Assembly: GCF_001446935.1 (NCBI RefSeq)
Contig: NZ_LKKK01000012.1
Location: 338,546-402,545 of the forward strand
Direction of reading: 5' to 3'
DNA: 64,000 bases
From: Pseudomonas sp. TTU2014-080ASC
GTDB taxonomy: Bacteria; Pseudomonadota; Gammaproteobacteria; Pseudomonadales; Pseudomonadaceae
The stretch's first letter is position 1, and the number at the start of each line of letters is the position of its first letter. Shown piece by piece: positions 1 through 9,091 of this stretch. The notes under the pieces are model-generated. The model worked only from the letters and a program-made list of their open reading frames with translations, was not told the DNA's origin and did no database searches. The translations under genes were made by a program, and so were the position numbers.

Positions 1-60
1 CTGGCCGCCGAAGCTGCCAAACAGCCCTTTGGCATCAGGACCGGTGCGGAAGGACGACAT
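1..60 (-). CDS. trpB: Tryptophan synthase beta chain, N-terminal fragment (cut by window edge)
   Basis: The minus-strand reading frame begins with ATG at 60 and gives 20 residues that include GPDAKGLFGSFGG, the conserved start of TrpB. TrpB condenses indole with serine to make tryptophan, in complex with TrpA. An AGGAG ribosome site lies just upstream near 68-72. The gene runs off the left edge. It is divergent from trpI, the classical Pseudomonas trpBA-trpI arrangement, which supports the identification despite the short fragment. Confidence 0.85.
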   Translation of the reverse strand, partial: MSSFRTGPDAKGLFGSFGGQ

Positions 61-182
61 GAACATTCTCCTGTGAATTCAGACCCGGCCGGGTAAAGCG
101 CGAGTAATGGCGGCAAGGATAAAGCTGCGCAGCCTTTGGCAAAAGCGATAAGATCGCCTCAATCTGTTAGGAAAACTCACAC
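61..182. promoter_or_regulatory. trpB-trpI divergent control region
   Basis: This 122-bp gap between divergent trpB and trpI should hold both promoters and the TrpI sites. In P. aeruginosa TrpI, with indoleglycerol phosphate, binds here to activate trpBA. Two dyads are visible: GCTGCGCAGC at 124-133, and GCGAT-AAG-ATCGC at 145-157. Which of them TrpI binds is inference. Confidence 0.5.
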
Positions 183-1070
183 ATGAGCCAGGACCTTCCA
201 CCGCTTAACGCCCTGCGCGCCTTCGAATCAGCCGCCCGTTTAGGCAGCGTAAGCCGTGCTGCGGACGAACTGCACGTCACACATGGCGCGATCAGCCGGC
301 AAATTCGGCAGCTGGAGGAACACCTCGGCCTGAGCCTGTTCAGCAAGGAAGGTCGCGGCCTTAAACTCACAGATCAGGGGATTCGCTTGCGGGATGTGAG
401 CAGTGAAATGTTCAGCCGCCTGCGCAGCACCTGCCTCGACTTGCAGCAGGATCGCGCTGATGCACCCTTCGTCCTCGCTTGCCCTGGCAGCCTGCTCGCC
501 CGTTGGTTTATCCCACGACTGGACCGCCTCAACCGTGAACTGCCCGAGCTGCGCCTACAACTGTCGGCCAGTGAGGGCGAACTGAATCCACGCCGCAGCG
601 GTATCAACGCCACACTCTGGTATGCCGAGCCGCCTTGGCCTGCGGACATGCAGGTGTATGAACTGGCCGCAGAACGCATTGGCCCAGTTTTAAGTCCGCG
701 CTTCAGCCGTTATGAAGCCCTGCATCAGGCTCCTGCTGCAGCCTTGCTGAATGAGCCGCTGCTGCACACCATCTCCCGCCCGCAGGCTTGGCCGAGCTGG
801 GCATCGAGCAATGGACTGGATGCCTCGGCGCTCAAACTCGGACAAGGTTTCGAGCACTTGTATTACCTGCTCGAAGCGGCTGCCGCCGGTCTGGGCGTGG
901 CAATTGCCCCACAACAACTGGTGGCAGACGACCTAGCCGCCGGTCGGCTGATCGCACCGTGGGGTTTTGTCCCGGCCTCGGCCCATCTGGCGTTGTGGGT
1001 GCCGGGCAGGCAAATGGACAAGCGTGCGCAACTGCTCGCAGACTGGCTGCGCCGCGAATTAAACGGATAA
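183..1070 (+). CDS. trpI: LysR-type activator of tryptophan synthase genes, TrpI
   Basis: A 295-residue LysR-family regulator. The N-terminal winged helix-turn-helix (about residues 7-66, with [20 protein letters not shown] and the [11 protein letters not shown] recognition part) is followed by a type-2 periplasmic-binding-like effector domain. The segments [13 protein letters not shown] and [10 protein letters not shown] agree closely with the P. aeruginosa TrpI sequence as I remember it. The gene starts divergently from trpB at 60. TrpI senses indoleglycerol phosphate and switches on trpBA. The length is usual for the family and the ATG at 183 gives the full HTH. The position next to trpB makes the assignment firm. 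Confidence 0.92.
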   Translation: MSQDLPPLNALRAFESAARLGSVSRAADELHVTHGAISRQIRQLEEHLGLSLFSKEGRGLKLTDQGIRLRDVSSEMFSRLRSTCLDLQQDRADAPFVLACPGSLLARWFIPRLDRLNRELPELRLQLSASEGELNPRRSGINATLWYAEPPWPADMQVYELAAERIGPVLSPRFSRYEALHQAPAAALLNEPLLHTISRPQAWPSWASSNGLDASALKLGQGFEHLYYLLEAAAAGLGVAIAPQQLVADDLAAGRLIAPWGFVPASAHLALWVPGRQMDKRAQLLADWLRRELNG

Positions 1071-1165
1071 AAACCCGAACAGGGGTTGGAATCGCCTTTT
1101 AAAGCCCTACTATGCAACTCAGGTATTGATGCAATTCGGCATCACACAGCATTACAGGTGTTCTG

Positions 1166-2170
1166 ATGAGCCTTCTTCAGCAAACCAAACTCTCCATCCT
1201 CGACCTGGCCCCCATCCGGGATGACGGCGACGCTGCTCAGTCCCTGCACAATTCTCTGGCCCTGGCCCAACACGCCGAACGCCTCGGTTTTGAGCGCTTC
1301 TGGGTAGCGGAGCACCACAACATGGATGGCATCGCCAGCTCGGCCACCTCCGTGCTGCTCGGCTATCTGGCAGCTGGTACCAGCACCATTCGCCTCGGCT
1401 CCGGCGGCGTCATGCTGCCCAACCACTCGCCATTGGTGATCGCTGAACAATTCGGCACCTTGGCCACCCTGTATCCGGGGCGAATTGATCTGGGTTTGGG
1501 GCGCGCACCGGGCGCCGATCACTTCACCGCTCAGGCCCTGCGCCGTGACCGCCTTGGCAGCGCAGATGACTTCCCCGCTGACGTAGAAGAACTGCAACGC
1601 TACCTTGGCCCGCGCACTGACGATCAACGCGTAATCGCCGTGCCCGGCACAGGCACTCAGGTGCCCATCTGGCTGCTCGGCTCCAGCTTATTCAGCGCGC
1701 AACTGGCTGGGCAAAAAGGCCTGCCTTATGCGTTCGCCTCACACTTCGCACCGCGCTATATGCACGAGGCGATCCGCATCTACCGCAACCACTTCCAGCC
1801 GTCCGAAGTCCTCGACAAGCCGTACGTGATGCTCGGCGTGCCGCTGCTGTTGGCCGATACCGACGAACAGGCGCAATACCTAGCGACGTCTGCATTCCAG
1901 CGCATTCTTGCTCTGCTGCGCGGGCACAGCCTGAAGCAGCGCCCGCCGGTGCAAAGCATGGATGGTTTGTGGCTGCCCCATGAGCGTGAAGGTGTCAGCA
2001 ACTTCTTTGGCATGGCCGTGATTGGCGGGCCGGAAACAGCGCGTAAGCGGCTGGAGATGATTCTGGAGCAGACCGGCGCAGATGAACTGATCTTCACCTG
2101 CGATATGTACGACTTCGCCGACCGCCTGCACAGCTTCGACCTACTCGCCGAGTTGGCCGGGAGGCGCTGA
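1166..2170 (+). CDS. LLM-class flavin-dependent oxidoreductase (luciferase-like monooxygenase)
   Basis: A 334-residue protein of the bacterial luciferase-like superfamily, resembling the MsnO8/YhbW group. Visible family features are [17 protein letters not shown] near residue 50, the strand [18 protein letters not shown], and [15 protein letters not shown]. Members are cytosolic TIM-barrel enzymes that use reduced flavin and oxygen. The substrate cannot be told from sequence. An AGGTG ribosome site lies six bases before the ATG at 1166. It follows trpI by 95 bp on the same strand, but nothing links it functionally to tryptophan synthesis. Confidence 0.85.
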   Translation: MSLLQQTKLSILDLAPIRDDGDAAQSLHNSLALAQHAERLGFERFWVAEHHNMDGIASSATSVLLGYLAAGTSTIRLGSGGVMLPNHSPLVIAEQFGTLATLYPGRIDLGLGRAPGADHFTAQALRRDRLGSADDFPADVEELQRYLGPRTDDQRVIAVPGTGTQVPIWLLGSSLFSAQLAGQKGLPYAFASHFAPRYMHEAIRIYRNHFQPSEVLDKPYVMLGVPLLLADTDEQAQYLATSAFQRILALLRGHSLKQRPPVQSMDGLWLPHEREGVSNFFGMAVIGGPETARKRLEMILEQTGADELIFTCDMYDFADRLHSFDLLAELAGRR

Positions 2171-2182
2171 AGCGTTCAAATC

Positions 2183-2204
2183 ATTCGTGGCTTCAGCCAC
2201 GAAT
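2183..2204. repeat. REP-like palindrome
   Basis: ATTCGTGGCT and AGCCACGAAT form a near-perfect hairpin with a two-base loop, 12 bases after the preceding stop codon. This is the typical form of Pseudomonas repetitive extragenic palindromes. The ten bases CGTTCAAATC before it also precede the REP pair at 19476. It may stabilise the upstream mRNA 3' end. Confidence 0.6.
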
Positions 2205-2222
2205 GCGCCCAGCAGTGACAGC

Positions 2223-2642
2223 CTAAATGGGGCCGCAGCGATCAATGTCCCCCTTGACCAGCACATTGCGCTGCTCGTCATACATCCAGGCCTGTGCCGT
2301 CATCATCCACGGCCGCGCTTCCAGACGGTAGCGCTGGCCGGGTTTGAAATCGGCATAGCGAAACTTGATAAAGCAAGTGACCTGAGTCGGATCGGAAAAG
2401 CCGTTAAAACCACCGCTGTACACATCAAAGATAAAGCGCGTCTGCAACTCATGCTCACCGGGCGTGACCTGAAAATAGCGGCCATCCGGCCAGCGCTGGT
2501 TATCCACACGATCGGCCATGAGCAAACTGCCCCCGGTACTATGCATCGTTACCCAAGCCTGCGCCGGATCATGGGGCGGTAATGGCGTGGAGGCACACCC
2601 GGCCAGCGTCAAAGCAGTCAGCAACAGAACCAGAAATCGCAT
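2223..2642 (-). CDS. Small lipoprotein of unknown function
   Basis: A 139-residue protein starting at the ATG at 2642, behind a GGAGG ribosome site. A longer upstream extension in the same frame is less likely because the signal peptide begins at this ATG. Residues 1-16 form a lipoprotein signal, with hydrophobic LVLLLTALT then lipobox LAGC, so it should be lipidated and sit in the outer or inner membrane facing the periplasm. The mature part has a beta-rich look (GEHELQTRFIFDVYSGG, FKPGQRYRLEARPW), with no motif I recognise. It is divergent from the lipoprotein peptidase at 2723, with an 80-bp shared promoter region. Confidence 0.75.
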   Translation of the reverse strand: MRFLVLLLTALTLAGCASTPLPPHDPAQAWVTMHSTGGSLLMADRVDNQRWPDGRYFQVTPGEHELQTRFIFDVYSGGFNGFSDPTQVTCFIKFRYADFKPGQRYRLEARPWMMTAQAWMYDEQRNVLVKGDIDRCGPI

Positions 2643-2722
2643 GCACACCTCCAATGTGGAATGCAGATCAGGGTAGGCTTTACAGCCGCCTTCGACAATC
2701 TGCGCCCAACGGAACAATCACT

Positions 2723-3799
2723 ATGCCCTTACGCTGGCTGACCCTCGCCTTTGCTTTGCTGCTCAGCGGCTGCAGCACGCTGGACTACTACAGCCACCTG
2801 GCCAGCGGACAACTGCATCTGCTCAACGCCCGCCAGCCTGTGGATAAATTGCTGACTGACTCCACCACCTCACCCGAGCTGAAAAAGCGCCTGCAGCTGG
2901 CACAGCAAGCGCGCACATTCGCCAGCCAAGAACTGGGCCTGCCGGATAACCGCAGCTACCGCTTGTATGCCGATCTGCAGCGCCCGTTTGTGCTGTGGAA
3001 TGTCTTCGCCACCCCGGAGTTTTCCCTGAGCCCGCAGCTGTATTGCTTCCCGATTGCAGGGTGCGTGGCCTATCGCGGTTTCTATGATCAGAACCGTGCC
3101 CGCGGCGCTGCGGCGCTGCTCAAACAGCAAGGGCTGGATACCTTCGTCGGCGGCGTTGAAGCCTATTCAACCCTCGGCTGGTTTGATGATCCGTTGCTCA
3201 ACACCATGCTGCGCTGGAGCGAAGAACGATTTGTCGCGGTGATCTTCCACGAACTGGCGCACCAGCAGTTCTATGTAGCGGACGACACTGCCTTTAACGA
3301 ATCCTTCGCCACCTTTGTTGAACAGCAAGGTCTGCGTCAATGGCGCGCAAAGAACGGCCTGCCACCTGCCGATCCACATGCCGATCAACAACGCGAACAG
3401 TTCACCCAACTGGTTTTGGCCACCCGCGAGCGCCTGCAAAAGCTGTATGAAAGCGGCCAGCCAGCGCAGCAAATGCGCACAGCCAAACAGGCGGAAATCG
3501 AACGCCTGCGCCATGAATACCGTCATCTGCGTGACACACAATGGCAAGGAAACGGCCGCTACGATGGCTGGGTTGAAACGCCAATCAACAACGCCAAACT
3601 GCTGCCATTCGGACTTTACGATCAATGGGTGTCAGCCTTTGCTAGGCTGTATGACGAGGCAGGGCAAAGCTGGCCTGAGTTTTATACAAAGGTGAAGCAC
3701 TTAGGCCGACTCACAACCAGCAAACGCCAGCAGAAACTGGAAGCGCTGGCAGCCCAGTCCCGAACTCTGGCCCACAGCCATCAGTCAAACGATCTGTAG
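2723..3799 (+). CDS. Putative zinc aminopeptidase lipoprotein (DUF2265 / PF10023 family)
   Basis: A 358-residue protein. The ATG at 2723 puts a lipoprotein signal at the very N-terminus (LALLLSG-C type, MPLRWLTLAFALLLSGCST), so longer upstream starts are rejected. The zinc-binding helix HELAHQ is at residues 176-181, followed downstream by NESFATFVEQQG, which would supply the third metal ligand as in gluzincin-type peptidases. The family is annotated as predicted aminopeptidase. The substrate is unknown and the activity is inferred from the motif. It is divergent from the small lipoprotein and is followed 25 bp later by the DUF1161 gene, probably in one transcript ending at the terminator at 4072. 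Confidence 0.82.
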   Translation: MPLRWLTLAFALLLSGCSTLDYYSHLASGQLHLLNARQPVDKLLTDSTTSPELKKRLQLAQQARTFASQELGLPDNRSYRLYADLQRPFVLWNVFATPEFSLSPQLYCFPIAGCVAYRGFYDQNRARGAAALLKQQGLDTFVGGVEAYSTLGWFDDPLLNTMLRWSEERFVAVIFHELAHQQFYVADDTAFNESFATFVEQQGLRQWRAKNGLPPADPHADQQREQFTQLVLATRERLQKLYESGQPAQQMRTAKQAEIERLRHEYRHLRDTQWQGNGRYDGWVETPINNAKLLPFGLYDQWVSAFARLYDEAGQSWPEFYTKVKHLGRLTTSKRQQKLEALAAQSRTLAHSHQSNDL

Positions 3800-3824
3800 G
3801 TCATTAAATTCAAGGAGCTACAAC

Positions 3825-4055
3825 ATGAACAAACTGATCCCAATTGCCCTGCTCGCCCTGTTCAGCAGCGTCGCCCTGGCAGCCCCCAAGCCCTGCGAAG
3901 AGCTGCGCGCCGAGATCGAAGCCAAGATCCAGGCCAACGGCGTTGCCAGCTACACCCTGGAGATCGTTAACAACGAAGACTCCAAAGACCCGAGCATGGT
4001 GGTCGGCAGCTGCGACGGCGGCACCAAGAAGATCATCTATCAGCGCAATGACTGA
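3825..4055 (+). CDS. DUF1161 periplasmic protein
   Basis: A 76-residue protein with a cleavable signal peptide (MNKLIPIALLALFSSVALA) and a mature part carrying CEELRAEIEAKI and a second cysteine in VVGSCDGGTKKI, the pattern of DUF1161. The two cysteines probably form a disulfide in the periplasm. No biochemical role is known to me. An AAGGAG ribosome site precedes the ATG. In P. aeruginosa a homologue lies close to trpI, so the left end of the window is conserved up to this point and the CRISPR island begins right after it. Confidence 0.88.
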   Translation: MNKLIPIALLALFSSVALAAPKPCEELRAEIEAKIQANGVASYTLEIVNNEDSKDPSMVVGSCDGGTKKIIYQRND

Positions 4056-4071
4056 CAGACCCTGAACATGG

Positions 4072-4096
4072 AGGCGAGCTTAGCTCGCCTTTTTTA
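4072..4096 (+). terminator. Rho-independent terminator after DUF1161 gene
   Basis: The 7-bp stem AGGCGAG / CTCGCCT with a 5-nt loop is followed directly by TTTTTT. It lies 17 bases after the stop codon of the DUF1161 gene. It also marks the left boundary of the CRISPR island, ending 14 bases before the first degenerate repeat. Confidence 0.85.
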
Positions 4097-4109
4097 TGCA
4101 ATCAGAAAA

Positions 4110-4497
4110 CGATCCGGCTGCCTATTCGGCAGTGAAGGTTGAGCAGGAAAAGCTCGCCGACATTTTCAATTTCTGAGCTGCCTATTCGGCAGTGAAGGTC
4201 AGCCCGCCTTTTACGTTACTCACCCAAATTTTCTGAGCTGCCTATTCGGCAGTGAAGTCTTTTCGTTCGCGTTTCTTCCAGCGCTCCATTTTCTGAGCTG
4301 CCTATTCGGCAGTGAAGCGGCGCTAAAAGATCAGGGCGGAAAGCGGGCGTTTCTGAGCTGCCTATTCGGCAGTGAAGTACATGATTACCGGCGCTGGTAT
4401 CGAGGTGCTTTTCTGAGCTGCCTATTCGGCAGTGAAGAGCATTCAACTCTCGATAGCGATTAACGCCAATTTCTGAGCTGCCTATTCGGCAGTGAAG
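4110..4497 (-). CRISPR. CRISPR array 1, type I-F, 7 repeats and 6 spacers, read on the minus strand
   Basis: 28-bp repeats start at 4110, 4170, 4230, 4290, 4350, 4410 and 4470 on the plus-strand map, with 32-bp spacers. In the transcribed (minus) sense the repeat has the Csy4 stem CTGCC-GAATA-GGCAG and ends in CTCAGAAA. The copy at 4110-4137 is degenerate at the end that would form the 5' handle, so it is the leader-distal terminal repeat. The leader therefore lies at 4498-4720, next to cas1. This array is much shorter than array 2 and differs from it in the hairpin loop (GAATA against GCGTA). Confidence 0.97.
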
Positions 4498-4720
4498 TAG
4501 AGACGTTACCCGTGAAACCCATGCAAGTTAAGCCTTGCAGCCAATAACTGCCCTAAAACCATTTTTTCTGAGATCCGGGTAACCCGTTGATTTAAAAAGG
4601 CTAAAAAAATCATTCGAAAAAAGGGTTATCGACTCACTCACATCTTGGATCTTCGTCTACTTCCATTTTCAATGGGCAATGCCAGAATGCCATCAAAACA
4701 ATAAATGGCAGCCTCTTCTC
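4498..4720. promoter_or_regulatory. Array 1 leader and divergent cas1 promoter region
   Basis: An A+T-rich stretch between array 1 (transcribed leftward) and cas1 (rightward), so it should hold both promoters. On the minus strand AATCAACGGGTTA at 4580-4592 is a perfect match to the IHF consensus WATCAANNNNTTR, ending 82 bp from the first repeat. GGTTTTAGG is shared with the array 2 leader. The last five bases before the repeat are CTCTA, also shared. GTTACCCG near 4506 and CGGGTAAC near 4576 form a distant inverted repeat. Confidence 0.75.
4580..4592 (-). promoter_or_regulatory. IHF site in array 1 leader
   Basis: The minus-strand sequence AATCAACGGGTTA fits WATCAANNNNTTR at every fixed position. 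IHF bends the leader so that Cas1-Cas2 integrates new spacers at the first repeat in type I-E, and it is thought to act similarly in type I-F. The array 2 leader has the equivalent site at the same 82-bp distance. Confidence 0.65.
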
Positions 4721-5686
4721 ATGGATGATCTGAGCCCAAGTGACCTCAAGTCGATACTGCACTCCAAACGGGCCAACCTTTACTACCTACAGCACTGCCG
4801 TGTGTTAGTGAATGGCGGACGAGTCGAATACGTCACCGATGCGGGTAAACAGTCGCTGTACTGGAATATCCCCATCGCCAATACCACCACTATTTTGCTC
4901 GGCACCGGCACATCTATTACCCAAGCAGCCATGCGCGAGCTGGCCAAGGCCGGTGTGCTGGTCGGGTTTTGTGGAGGCGGAGGCACTCCACTGTTTTCGG
5001 CCAATGAGGCCGATGTCGAGGTGGCGTGGTTTTCCCCGCAGAGTGAATACCGCCCCACTGAATACTTACAGCATTGGGTTCGTTTCTGGTTTGATGACAA
5101 CCTGCGCCTGGCAGCCGCCAAAAGCTTCCAACGTGCCCGCCTCAATCGCATCCGCCAGAGCTGGCAAAGCCGAACCTTCCGCGACGCGGGCTTCAATATT
5201 GATTATGCCGAGCTTGAGCGCGCCCTCGACGCCTCACTGCGCACCCTCGAAAACCTGCCCGATAACACGCACCTACTGACTGAAGAAGCCCGCCTGAGCA
5301 AGCAACTGTTTGCGTTGGCTGCCCGCGCCAGCGGCTATGGCGATTTTGTCCGGGCCAAAAACGGCACAGGTGGCGACCCGGCCAACCGTTTTCTCGATCA
5401 CGGTAACTACCTAGCTTACGGCCTGGCAGCCAGTGCCACATGGGTTTTGGGTATCCCCCACGGACTGGCTGTGCTGCATGGCAAGACCCGGCGCGGCGGT
5501 CTGGTGTTTGATGTCGCGGATCTGATCAAGGACGCCACCATCCTGCCGCAGGCATTTATATCGGCGGTGCGCGGCGATGAAGAGCAGGAGTTCCGACAAA
5601 CCTGTATCGAAAACCTCACCCGCAGTGAAGCGCTGGATTTCATGATCGACACGCTCAAAGACGTGGCCGAGCACACCGGCCGATGA
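4721..5686 (+). CDS. cas1: CRISPR-associated endonuclease Cas1, subtype I-F
   Basis: A 321-residue integrase of spacer acquisition. The ATG at 4721 (MDDLSPSDLK) matches the P. aeruginosa type I-F Cas1 start; an upstream ATG in frame at 4679 would add 14 residues of leader sequence. The N-terminal beta domain (HSKRANLYYLQHCRVLVNGGRVEYV) is followed by the helical catalytic domain with the metal ligands E189, H253, D264 and D267 (in LLTEEAR, GLAVLHGK and VFDVADL). Cas1 dimers work with the Cas2 part of the downstream fusion to cut and join prespacers at the leader-repeat boundary. The stop overlaps the next start by 4 bp (ATGA), giving translational coupling. Confidence 0.97.
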   Translation: MDDLSPSDLKSILHSKRANLYYLQHCRVLVNGGRVEYVTDAGKQSLYWNIPIANTTTILLGTGTSITQAAMRELAKAGVLVGFCGGGGTPLFSANEADVEVAWFSPQSEYRPTEYLQHWVRFWFDDNLRLAAAKSFQRARLNRIRQSWQSRTFRDAGFNIDYAELERALDASLRTLENLPDNTHLLTEEARLSKQLFALAARASGYGDFVRAKNGTGGDPANRFLDHGNYLAYGLAASATWVLGIPHGLAVLHGKTRRGGLVFDVADLIKDATILPQAFISAVRGDEEQEFRQTCIENLTRSEALDFMIDTLKDVAEHTGR

Positions 5687-8600
5687 ATATTCTGCTAATC
5701 GCTCAGTGCGAAAAACGCGCGCTGGTGGAAACCCGGCGCATTCTCGATCAGTTCGCCGAGCGCCGGGGCAAACGCACCTGGCAAACGCCGATTACCCAGG
5801 CCGGGCTGGATACACTGCGCAAACTCCTGCGTAAAACCGCCCGTAAAAACACTGCTGTGGCTTGTCACTGGATACGGGGCAAGGATCACAGCGAGCTGCT
5901 GTGGATAGTCGGGGACGCCAGCCGTTTTAACGAGCAAGGCGCAGTGCCCACCAACACAACCCGACGCGATGTGCTACGCAGCGCCGATGAAAACAACTGG
6001 CACACCGGCGAAGACATTAAGCTACTGGCTCAACTCGCCGCACTGCTCCACGACTTGGGCAAAGCCAGTGTGGCCTTTCAGCAGCGTTTGCGCAGTAATG
6101 CGCGGGAAAAGAACCTTTACCGCCATGAGTGGGTGTCACTACGTTTATTTCTCGCCTTTGTTGGCCAAGACGACGATGCCACCTGGCTGGCACGGCTGGC
6201 CAACCCAAGCGCAGAAAACGATGCCAGTTGGCTGGCCACTGATCGCTATCACCGGGACGGGTTGGATGCCGACACACCGCCCCCGTTTAAAGACCTGCCG
6301 CCGCTGGCCGCAGCCATAGCCTGGCTGGTTGTCACCCATCACCGCCTGCCTGTTAAGCCTGCTCTTGATGACCAGCAGCGCCAGCAATACCTCGGCAAAC
6401 CCTCCACCCTCAAAGCCCCAGAGCTCACCAATCTGCTGCAAGGCATCACCAGCAGTTGGAATGAGATCAAACAGCAAGCCGCGCAGGACGCAATTGAACC
6501 TTACTGGGACTTTGCTCATGAACTGCCAGTGCAACTACCGAAATGGCGAACCCAGGCCGCCAAACTGGCGACACGCCTGCAAATGCTCAACAGCAAGCCG
6601 GGCAAGACAAACTGGCTGGATAACCCTTATGTGATGCACTTAGCCCGGCTGTGCCTGATGCTCGCCGACCACCATTACTCCAGCCTTGATCACTCCCCAG
6701 AGCGGGTCAAAGGAGACGCAAACCCGAAGCTCTTCGCCAATACCGACAAACACGGCAAGCTCAAGCAGCCGCTGGATGAACACCTGCTCGGCGTCGCCCG
6801 CCTGGCTGGCAGCATCAGCCACAGCCTGCCCGGTTTTGAGCGGCACCTGCCACGTCTTGCTCGCCATCGTGGCCTGAAAAAACGCAGCACCAGCGAGCGC
6901 TTCCGCTGGCAGGACAAAGCCTTTGATGCCGCCACCGCATTACGCGCACAAGCGACCGAGCACGGTGCTTTTATCGTCAACATGGCTTCTACCGGCTGCG
7001 GAAAAACCCTGGCCAATGCCCGCGTACTGTATGCCCTGGCTGATCCGCAGCACGGTATGCGTGCCACCTTTGCCCTGGGCCTGCGCACGCTGACGCTACA
7101 AACCGGCCGCAGCTACCGCCAAGACCTGCATCTGGATGAAGACGAACTGGCCGTCCGCGTAGGCGGTTCCGCCAGCCGCAGCCTGTTTGAGTATTACCAG
7201 GAGCAAGCTGAACGCACAGGCTCGGAGTCGATCCAGGAGCTGATCGAAGAAGACAGCCACGTTCTGTTCGAGGGCCAGCACGACAGCCATCCGCTGCTGA
7301 GCAAAGCCATGCACGACGATCGCATCCGCGCCTTGCTGTCCGCGCCGATGCTGGTGTGCACCATCGACCACTTGATGCCCGCCACCGAAGCGCAACGCGC
7401 AGGCCGGCAAATCGCCCCCATGCTGCGCCTGATGAGCAGTGATCTGGTACTGGATGAGCTGGACGACTTCGACCTTGCCGATCTGCCCGCCCTAACCCGC
7501 TTGGTGTACTGGGCCGGATTATTAGGCAGCCGCGTCTTGCTGTCCTCCGCCACCCTGCCGCCTTCTTTGGTTGAGGGCATGTTCCACGCCTACCGCGCAG
7601 GTCGCGTGCAGTATCAGCGTAATCGCGGCCAACACGGCGGACAGGAAAGTCCTGTGCAGATCGCTTGCCTGTGGATCGATGAATTTACCGCGCAGCCACA
7701 CACCCTCAGCGATGCCGCCAATTTTAGCGAGGCTCATCAAGCCTTTGTCTCGCGTCGCGTGCAGGCGCTGGCACAGAGCATTGAGCGCGACGGTGCCAAA
7801 CGCCGCGCCGAACTGCTGCCGCTAAATATCAGCGCCAAACAACAGGACGCCGTGCGCGCCGCCTTTGCCAGCGAAGTGCATAAAGCCATCCAACTGGCCC
7901 ACAGCCGTCATCACAGCATCTGCCCACACAGTGGCAAGCAGGTCAGTTTCGGCTTGGTGCGTATGGCTAATATCGAACCGCTTTTCGATGTCGCGCAGGA
8001 GCTGCTGCGCCTGGGAGCGGTAGAGGATCAGCGTATCCACCTGTGCGTCTATCACTCCCGTTTCCCGCTGCTGCAGCGTTCCGCGATCGAAAACCGGCTG
8101 GATACCTGCCTCAACCGCCGCAATCCACAGGCGGTATTTGATTTGCCGGAGATTCGTCAGGCGCTGGATAGGCATCCCGAGCAGCACCAACTGTTTGTCG
8201 TGCTCGGCTCACCGGTTACAGAAGTAGGCCGCGACCACGACTATGACTGGGCGGTGGTGGAACCATCTTCCATGCGCTCACTGATTCAGTTGGCCGGGCG
8301 TGTGCAACGCCACCGCAACCAACGCTGTGAAACCGCCAACATCCTGATCTTTGACAGCAACCTCAAATGCTTCTCGCAGGACAAAGACGCCAGCGGCCAA
8401 CCCAGAGCAGCCTATATCCATCCGGGCTTTGAAAGCTCAAAGCCGATAGGCTTTAGTCCCTTCCGCCTGAACAACCGTCGACTGAGTGAATCGCTAAGAG
8501 AGGACGAATACCGCATTCCCACGGCCACCCCGCGTATTCAACCGCGCCCGCCACAAAGCTGGCAGCCACAGCACAGTCTGGTTGACCTTGAACACGCACG

Positions 8601-9075
8601 CATGGCCGAGCGCATGCTCCCCGTCACCCCGCAACCGCGTCAGCGCGGCGTCAAACCGGTGGGGGAAAACCTGAATGCCGCCAGCGCCTGGCAATACCCC
8701 CAGGCCGGGCTGACGTGGGTGCTACCCCAGCACCAGCCGTTCCGTCAGCAGACCACCCGAGAAACCGAATTACTGTTTTTGCCGGATGAAGACGGCGAAC
8801 AGCTCATCCTGCACCGCGTCCATCAGCAGGCTCAGGGCAAAGAGCCTGCAATCTACACCACCGCCGAAAGCCAGATCGAACGCCTGCAGCTAACGCTCGG
8901 TCCGCGTATCAATCATTGGGGGCAAGATGATCTGCTGACACTGCTCAACCAACTGGCCGAAGCACAAGGCCTGTCACAGCGACGCTGCGCCGAGCGCTTT
9001 ACGGCGGTCAGCGTGATTGAGAGTAAACAAGGGTGGCGGTATCACCCGCAATTGGGTTTTTCAAAACAGAAATAG
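5683..9075 (+). CDS. cas3f: Cas2-Cas3 fusion nuclease-helicase, subtype I-F
   Basis: A 1130-residue fusion diagnostic of type I-F. Residues 1-95 form the Cas2 ferredoxin-like domain. An HD nuclease domain follows, with H123-D124 in LLHDLGKAS. The superfamily-2 helicase has Walker A ASTGCGKT (K441), the DExx motif LDELDD near residue 592, SSATLPP, and the motif VI region QLAGRVQRHR near residue 875. The protein joins Cas1 for adaptation and is recruited to Csy-bound targets, where it unwinds and degrades the DNA. All catalytic motifs look intact, so both adaptation and interference should work. It overlaps cas1 by 4 bp. Confidence 0.97.
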   Translation: MNILLIAQCEKRALVETRRILDQFAERRGKRTWQTPITQAGLDTLRKLLRKTARKNTAVACHWIRGKDHSELLWIVGDASRFNEQGAVPTNTTRRDVLRSADENNWHTGEDIKLLAQLAALLHDLGKASVAFQQRLRSNAREKNLYRHEWVSLRLFLAFVGQDDDATWLARLANPSAENDASWLATDRYHRDGLDADTPPPFKDLPPLAAAIAWLVVTHHRLPVKPALDDQQRQQYLGKPSTLKAPELTNLLQGITSSWNEIKQQAAQDAIEPYWDFAHELPVQLPKWRTQAAKLATRLQMLNSKPGKTNWLDNPYVMHLARLCLMLADHHYSSLDHSPERVKGDANPKLFANTDKHGKLKQPLDEHLLGVARLAGSISHSLPGFERHLPRLARHRGLKKRSTSERFRWQDKAFDAATALRAQATEHGAFIVNMASTGCGKTLANARVLYALADPQHGMRATFALGLRTLTLQTGRSYRQDLHLDEDELAVRVGGSASRSLFEYYQEQAERTGSESIQELIEEDSHVLFEGQHDSHPLLSKAMHDDRIRALLSAPMLVCTIDHLMPATEAQRAGRQIAPMLRLMSSDLVLDELDDFDLADLPALTRLVYWAGLLGSRVLLSSATLPPSLVEGMFHAYRAGRVQYQRNRGQHGGQESPVQIACLWIDEFTAQPHTLSDAANFSEAHQAFVSRRVQALAQSIERDGAKRRAELLPLNISAKQQDAVRAAFASEVHKAIQLAHSRHHSICPHSGKQVSFGLVRMANIEPLFDVAQELLRLGAVEDQRIHLCVYHSRFPLLQRSAIENRLDTCLNRRNPQAVFDLPEIRQALDRHPEQHQLFVVLGSPVTEVGRDHDYDWAVVEPSSMRSLIQLAGRVQRHRNQRCETANILIFDSNLKCFSQDKDASGQPRAAYIHPGFESSKPIGFSPFRLNNRRLSESLREDEYRIPTATPRIQPRPPQSWQPQHSLVDLEHARMAERMLPVTPQPRQRGVKPVGENLNAASAWQYPQAGLTWVLPQHQPFRQQTTRETELLFLPDEDGEQLILHRVHQQAQGKEPAIYTTAESQIERLQLTLGPRINHWGQDDLLTLLNQLAEAQGLSQRRCAERFTAVSVIESKQGWRYHPQLGFSKQK

Positions 9076-9091
9076 GGAGGTCTGCGACTGC

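Noticed and set aside
4216..4446. Open frames inside the CRISPR arrays (also several at 13211-15477)
   Set aside because: They are periodic because the repeat and spacer total 60 bp, a multiple of three. The proteins consist of the same translated repeat (LHCRVGSSE, FLSCLRGSE), so they are array artefacts.
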